Below, piece after piece: positions 6,231-6,578 of a stretch of 6,578 nucleotides of DNA. Under the pieces are notes generated by a model. That model ran no database searches and was not told where the DNA came from. It saw only the letters and a program-made list of their open reading frames with translations. Location of the stretch: contig DQIA01000105.1 in assembly GCA_003525905.1 (NCBI GenBank), positions 14,523 through 21,100 of the forward strand, in the 5' to 3' direction. The stretch comes from Clostridiales bacterium (GTDB lineage: Bacteria; Bacillota; Clostridia; Oscillospirales; Oscillospiraceae). Positions within the stretch are counted from its first letter, which is position 1. Every line of letters begins with the position of its first letter. The position numbers and the translations under genes were made by a program.

Positions 6231-6315
6231 AGTCAGGACTCCTTTTTTGTGTCAGGCAGCACCGCACGGCCTGTCTTCGGCCTTCGGCGGACCTTTTCCG
6301 CCGATCCATCACTTC

Positions 6316-6353
6316 GAAAAGTGGGACATACACAAAGTATGCCCGCACTTTTC
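6316..6353 (-). other. Internal long hairpin of the leader
   Basis: On the minus strand GAAAAGTGCGGGCATAC (6353-6337) pairs with GTATGTCCCACTTTTC (6331-6316) around a 5-nt loop. There is one bulged C. A G-U pair occurs in minus-strand RNA at the position that would be an A-C mismatch in plus-strand RNA. The asymmetry favours a functional RNA read on the minus strand, the same strand as the downstream gene. Confidence 0.6.
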
Positions 6354-6417
6354 AAAGCTCGACTCGACGAAAAATCTCTCGCCGAATGCACTCGACAAGC
6401 TGTGCGGTACTGCCCTT

Positions 6418-6445
6418 ATTTTATCTCATTTTGTGCATTCTTCAA
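6418..6445 (-). promoter_or_regulatory. Possible second, internal promoter
   Basis: On the minus strand TTGAAG (6445-6440), a 16-bp spacer and TAAAAT (6423-6418). The sequence from this -10 box onward (TAAAATAAGGGCAGTACCGCACA) resembles that from the upstream -10 box (TATAATAGTGACAACACCGCACA) at 17 of 23 positions. The segment may be a duplicated promoter plus leader start. Confidence 0.35.
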
Positions 6446-6508
6446 GCTTTCAAAACCGATGAATATATCCGCCGAAGGCCGAAGATGCATTTGTGCGGTG
6501 TTGTCACT

Positions 6509-6538
6509 ATTATAGCACGGTGATTCAATGGTTTGCAA
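6509..6538 (-). promoter_or_regulatory. Promoter of the TIGR04255-like gene
   Basis: On the minus strand TTGCAA (6538-6533), an 18-bp spacer and a consensus TATAAT (6514-6509) preceded by TGC, an extended -10. The start would fall near 6502, giving a leader of about 270 nt. Confidence 0.7.
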
Positions 6539-6562
6539 GGTCATTCACAAAAGTGTTATACT
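6533..6562 (+). promoter_or_regulatory. Divergent promoter for a gene beyond the right edge
   Basis: On the plus strand the same palindromic TTGCAA (6533-6538), an 18-bp spacer and TATACT (6557-6562) preceded by TGT, an extended -10. It points rightward out of the window. The gene it would serve is not visible. Confidence 0.5.
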
Positions 6563-6578
6563 AGAATCTGATAAAAAG

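Larger units (their letters stand above)
6260..6500 (-). promoter_or_regulatory. Long inverted-repeat leader of the TIGR04255-like gene
   Basis: The two ends are complementary. CACCGCAC (6260-6267) pairs with GTGCGGTG (6493-6500), and TCTTCGGCCTTCGGCGGA (6274-6291) pairs with its exact complement at 6468-6485. This is 26 bp of helix with a 6/7-nt internal loop. The predicted minus-strand transcript starts near 6502, so the element would be almost the entire leader and would close just before the ribosome binding site. A local hairpin (6284-6291 with 6297-6304) uses part of the same 3' arm, so the two folds exclude each other. A related unit without its partner lies at 6380-6415. It could be a cis-acting RNA switch or a MITE-like inserted element. 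No open reading frame here looks real, and nothing else is visible in 6231-6578 beyond the promoters listed. Confidence 0.6.

Noticed and set aside
6247..6462. Short plus-strand frame of 71 codons in the right-hand gap
   Set aside because: No ribosome binding site, and its sequence is explained by the inverted-repeat structure. No domain.
5418..6515. Plus-strand open frame of 365 codons
   Set aside because: Opposite the TIGR04255-like gene and its leader. No convincing Shine-Dalgarno, and its tail crosses the inverted-repeat element.

Overview
The window looks like chromosomal DNA from a GC-rich anaerobic Firmicute, most likely a gut clostridium of the Oscillospirales type. The evidence is the mix of families: a YtrA-type GntR regulator with an ABC-2 exporter, a YugP-type zinc peptidase, an OFA-type MFS carrier and a TIGR04255-like protein. 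Strong GGAGG ribosome binding sites, sigma-A-like promoters and compact GC-rich genes separated by AT-richer, palindrome-rich gaps agree with this. No rRNA, tRNA, CRISPR array, transposase or phage gene was seen. The genus is inference.

Layout. Bases 1-242 are non-coding and hold two direct copies of a short hairpin-forming dispersed repeat on either side of another hairpin. Bases 243-2114 (minus strand) are a three-gene overlapping operon: GntR/YtrA-type repressor, ABC ATPase, ABC-2 permease. Its promoter at 2146-2174 is overlaid by a repeated operator-like sequence, so the operon is probably autoregulated. A divergent single gene (2376-3608, plus strand) encodes an OFA-family MFS transporter, with its own extended -10 promoter and a leader hairpin. 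It ends at a strong bidirectional terminator (3648-3690), shared with the convergent minus-strand genes.

The second minus-strand group reads from right to left. First comes a TIGR04255-like protein of unknown function (5445-6230), then a roughly 180-base gap packed with inverted repeats. Next is a membrane zinc metallopeptidase (4548-5264), followed after only 2 bases by a SagB-type FMN nitroreductase/dehydrogenase (3736-4545). The peptidase and nitroreductase are almost certainly translated together.

The most unusual part is the right end (6231-6578). The TIGR04255-like gene seems to have a leader of about 270 nt whose 5' and 3' ends can form a 26-bp closing helix. A local hairpin competes for the same 3' arm, which suggests a structural switch or a MITE-like insertion. 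Upstream of it, one palindromic TTGCAA can serve as the -35 box for two divergent extended -10 promoters with identical 18-bp spacers. The rightward one points to a gene beyond the window.
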